Positions 63,005-64,000 of a DNA stretch of 64,000 nt are shown in pieces. The notes under the pieces were generated by a model. It made no database searches and was not told the origin of the DNA. It was given only the letters and a program-made list of their open reading frames with translations. This DNA comes from Peptoclostridium litorale DSM 5388 (GTDB lineage Bacteria > Bacillota > Clostridia > Peptostreptococcales > Peptostreptococcaceae): contig NZ_FSRH01000011.1 of assembly GCF_900141635.1 (NCBI RefSeq), forward strand, positions 62,001 through 126,000, read 5' to 3'. Position numbers and translations under genes: made by a program. The stretch's first letter is position 1, and each line of letters begins with the position of its first letter.

Positions 63005-64000
63005 ATGAAAGCGCTTAGAATAAAACTACGCCAAGCACAAGCTTCTTACAAGAAACCTGAAGTAAACGAAAATAAAATGACATATCCATTGCCACCATTT
63101 TCAACAGTCATTGGTGCTATCCATGATGCATGCGGCTTTAAAACTTATAAACCGATGGATATAAGTATTCAGGGTGAATATAATTCACTGCATATGAGAC
63201 CCTATACAGATCATTGTTTCTTAAATAGCCTGCAAGATGACAGGGCTATTTTAGTGAGATTAAGAAAACCAGAATTTTTATCTAAGGCATTTGACAAGGT
63301 AGCAGAAGCAAAGAAGAGTCAGGGAAATAGCTTTGAAAAAGAGATTACAGTGGATGTGCACAGCAGAAAATTATTAGATGAATATCAGTATTTGAGAAGA
63401 TTAAAGCGTCAATTTGATGAAATTAAAAAAAATGAAATCAATCCCCAAAAGAAAGAATTGGATGATAAAAAGAAGGCACTCAAAAAGGAGTTAACTTCTT
63501 ATGAAAAAGGTTCTTCCGAATTTGCAAGATTAAAGGATCAAATCAAAGAAATTGACCGTTTGAAAAAGGAACTCGAAAACAATCATAAGAATAGGGTCAA
63601 AATGGAATATGAGATACCCTATTCTTATTTCAAATCGGTTACCACCTCACTTAAATACTATGAATTGCTGACAAACATAGAACTGCTCATCCACATAAGA
63701 TGCGAAGATTTGGATATATTGGAAATCATTTACAACAAAGTCTATAATATACGTTCATTGGGAAGAAGTGAAGATTTCGTGGAGGTAACAAATGCTGAAA
63801 TAATTGAATTGAAAGAATCCATCACAGAAGAAATTGAGAGTTCTTATTCTGCATATATTGACTGGGCATTAATTGACGATGGTTCAGTATGCGTTTCAGA
63901 AAAACAGGATATCACAGCCCAGGGGACTACCTACTATATAAATAAAAATTATGAAATTATAGATAACCAAAGGATATTTGATAAAAAGAAAGTGGTTTAT
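63005..64000 (+). CDS. cas5: Type I-B Cas5 with coiled-coil insertion (partial, runs off the window)
   Basis: The frame is open from the ATG at 63005 to the last base (332 residues visible). The N-terminus KALRIKLRQAQASYKKPEVN and YPLPPFSTVIGAIHDACGF is the classic Cas5 start; YYELLTNIELLIHIRCED and SLGRSEDFVEV are the later Cas5 strands. Between them, about residues 95-205, lies a Lys/Glu-rich segment with strong heptad character (KKELDDKKKALKKELTSYEK and onward), longer than most Cas5 proteins of this type. It starts 1 base after the cas7 stop. Cas3, Cas1, Cas2 and Cas4 would be expected beyond the window. Confidence 0.85.
   Translation, partial: MKALRIKLRQAQASYKKPEVNENKMTYPLPPFSTVIGAIHDACGFKTYKPMDISIQGEYNSLHMRPYTDHCFLNSLQDDRAILVRLRKPEFLSKAFDKVAEAKKSQGNSFEKEITVDVHSRKLLDEYQYLRRLKRQFDEIKKNEINPQKKELDDKKKALKKELTSYEKGSSEFARLKDQIKEIDRLKKELENNHKNRVKMEYEIPYSYFKSVTTSLKYYELLTNIELLIHIRCEDLDILEIIYNKVYNIRSLGRSEDFVEVTNAEIIELKESITEEIESSYSAYIDWALIDDGSVCVSEKQDITAQGTTYYINKNYEIIDNQRIFDKKKVVY

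Noticed and set aside
59734-64000. CRISPR repeat-spacer array beside the cas genes
   Set aside because: No regularly spaced direct repeats were found in the visible sequence; an array, if any, lies outside the window.

Overview
The window looks like the chromosome of an anaerobic, amino-acid-fermenting member of the Clostridia. It is possibly a relative of Peptoclostridium/Eubacterium acidaminophilum, but that placement is an inference. The support is a Na+-pumping oxaloacetate decarboxylase, electron-bifurcating-type Etf genes, strong AGGAGG ribosome sites with frequent TTG/GTG starts, heavy use of ATA and AGG/AGA codons, a T-box leader, and selenium/molybdenum hydroxylase maturation genes. 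No rRNA, tRNA, CRISPR array or insertion sequence was seen.

Layout. 1-3.8 kb: the end of a class I aminotransferase followed by oadA, oadG, a separate biotin carrier and oadB, a plausible aspartate -> oxaloacetate -> pyruvate route coupled to Na+ export. 4-13 kb: a secreted stalk-domain protein, then a MacAB-type efflux operon (ATPase, permease, HlyD-like adaptor, lipoprotein) with its two-component system on the minus strand, and a TolC-like gene reading the other way from a region with 11-bp phased repeats. 13-31 kb: small housekeeping and stress units. These are a HAD phosphatase, a thioredoxin-like lipoprotein with a CXXC microprotein and a membrane ferredoxin, a TetR/MATE pair with a nested palindromic operator, a nitrilase, a nitroreductase, an S-component-like protein, a three-domain rhodanese lipoprotein, a second MATE gene behind a possible attenuator, a CPBP protease, a decayed polX pseudogene and an alanine:Na+ symporter. 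31-39.5 kb: a giant DUF445 protein, a diguanylate cyclase and a chemoreceptor.

39.9-53.6 kb is the most integrated region. It holds a three-subunit molybdenum hydroxylase, a corrinoid protein with a UroD-type methyltransferase, a MoeA-like protein, yqeC, a MocA-like cytidylyltransferase, yqeB, a PhnCDE-type transporter resembling the putative selenate subfamily, and xdhC. Together these read as a selenium-dependent molybdenum hydroxylase with its own cofactor, selenium supply and methyl-transfer partner. 53.6-59.5 kb: truA, an RluA-type synthase, a T-box leader, and an FAD oxidase/EtfB/ferredoxin-EtfA operon like the lactate dehydrogenase-Etf complex.

59.5-64 kb: a ~190-bp imperfect palindrome marks an abrupt fall in GC, followed by a type I-B CRISPR effector operon (cas6, a Cas8-like protein, cas7, cas5 running off the window). 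Cas5 carries a long coiled-coil insertion. All functions are inferred from reading the translated sequence; no database search was run.
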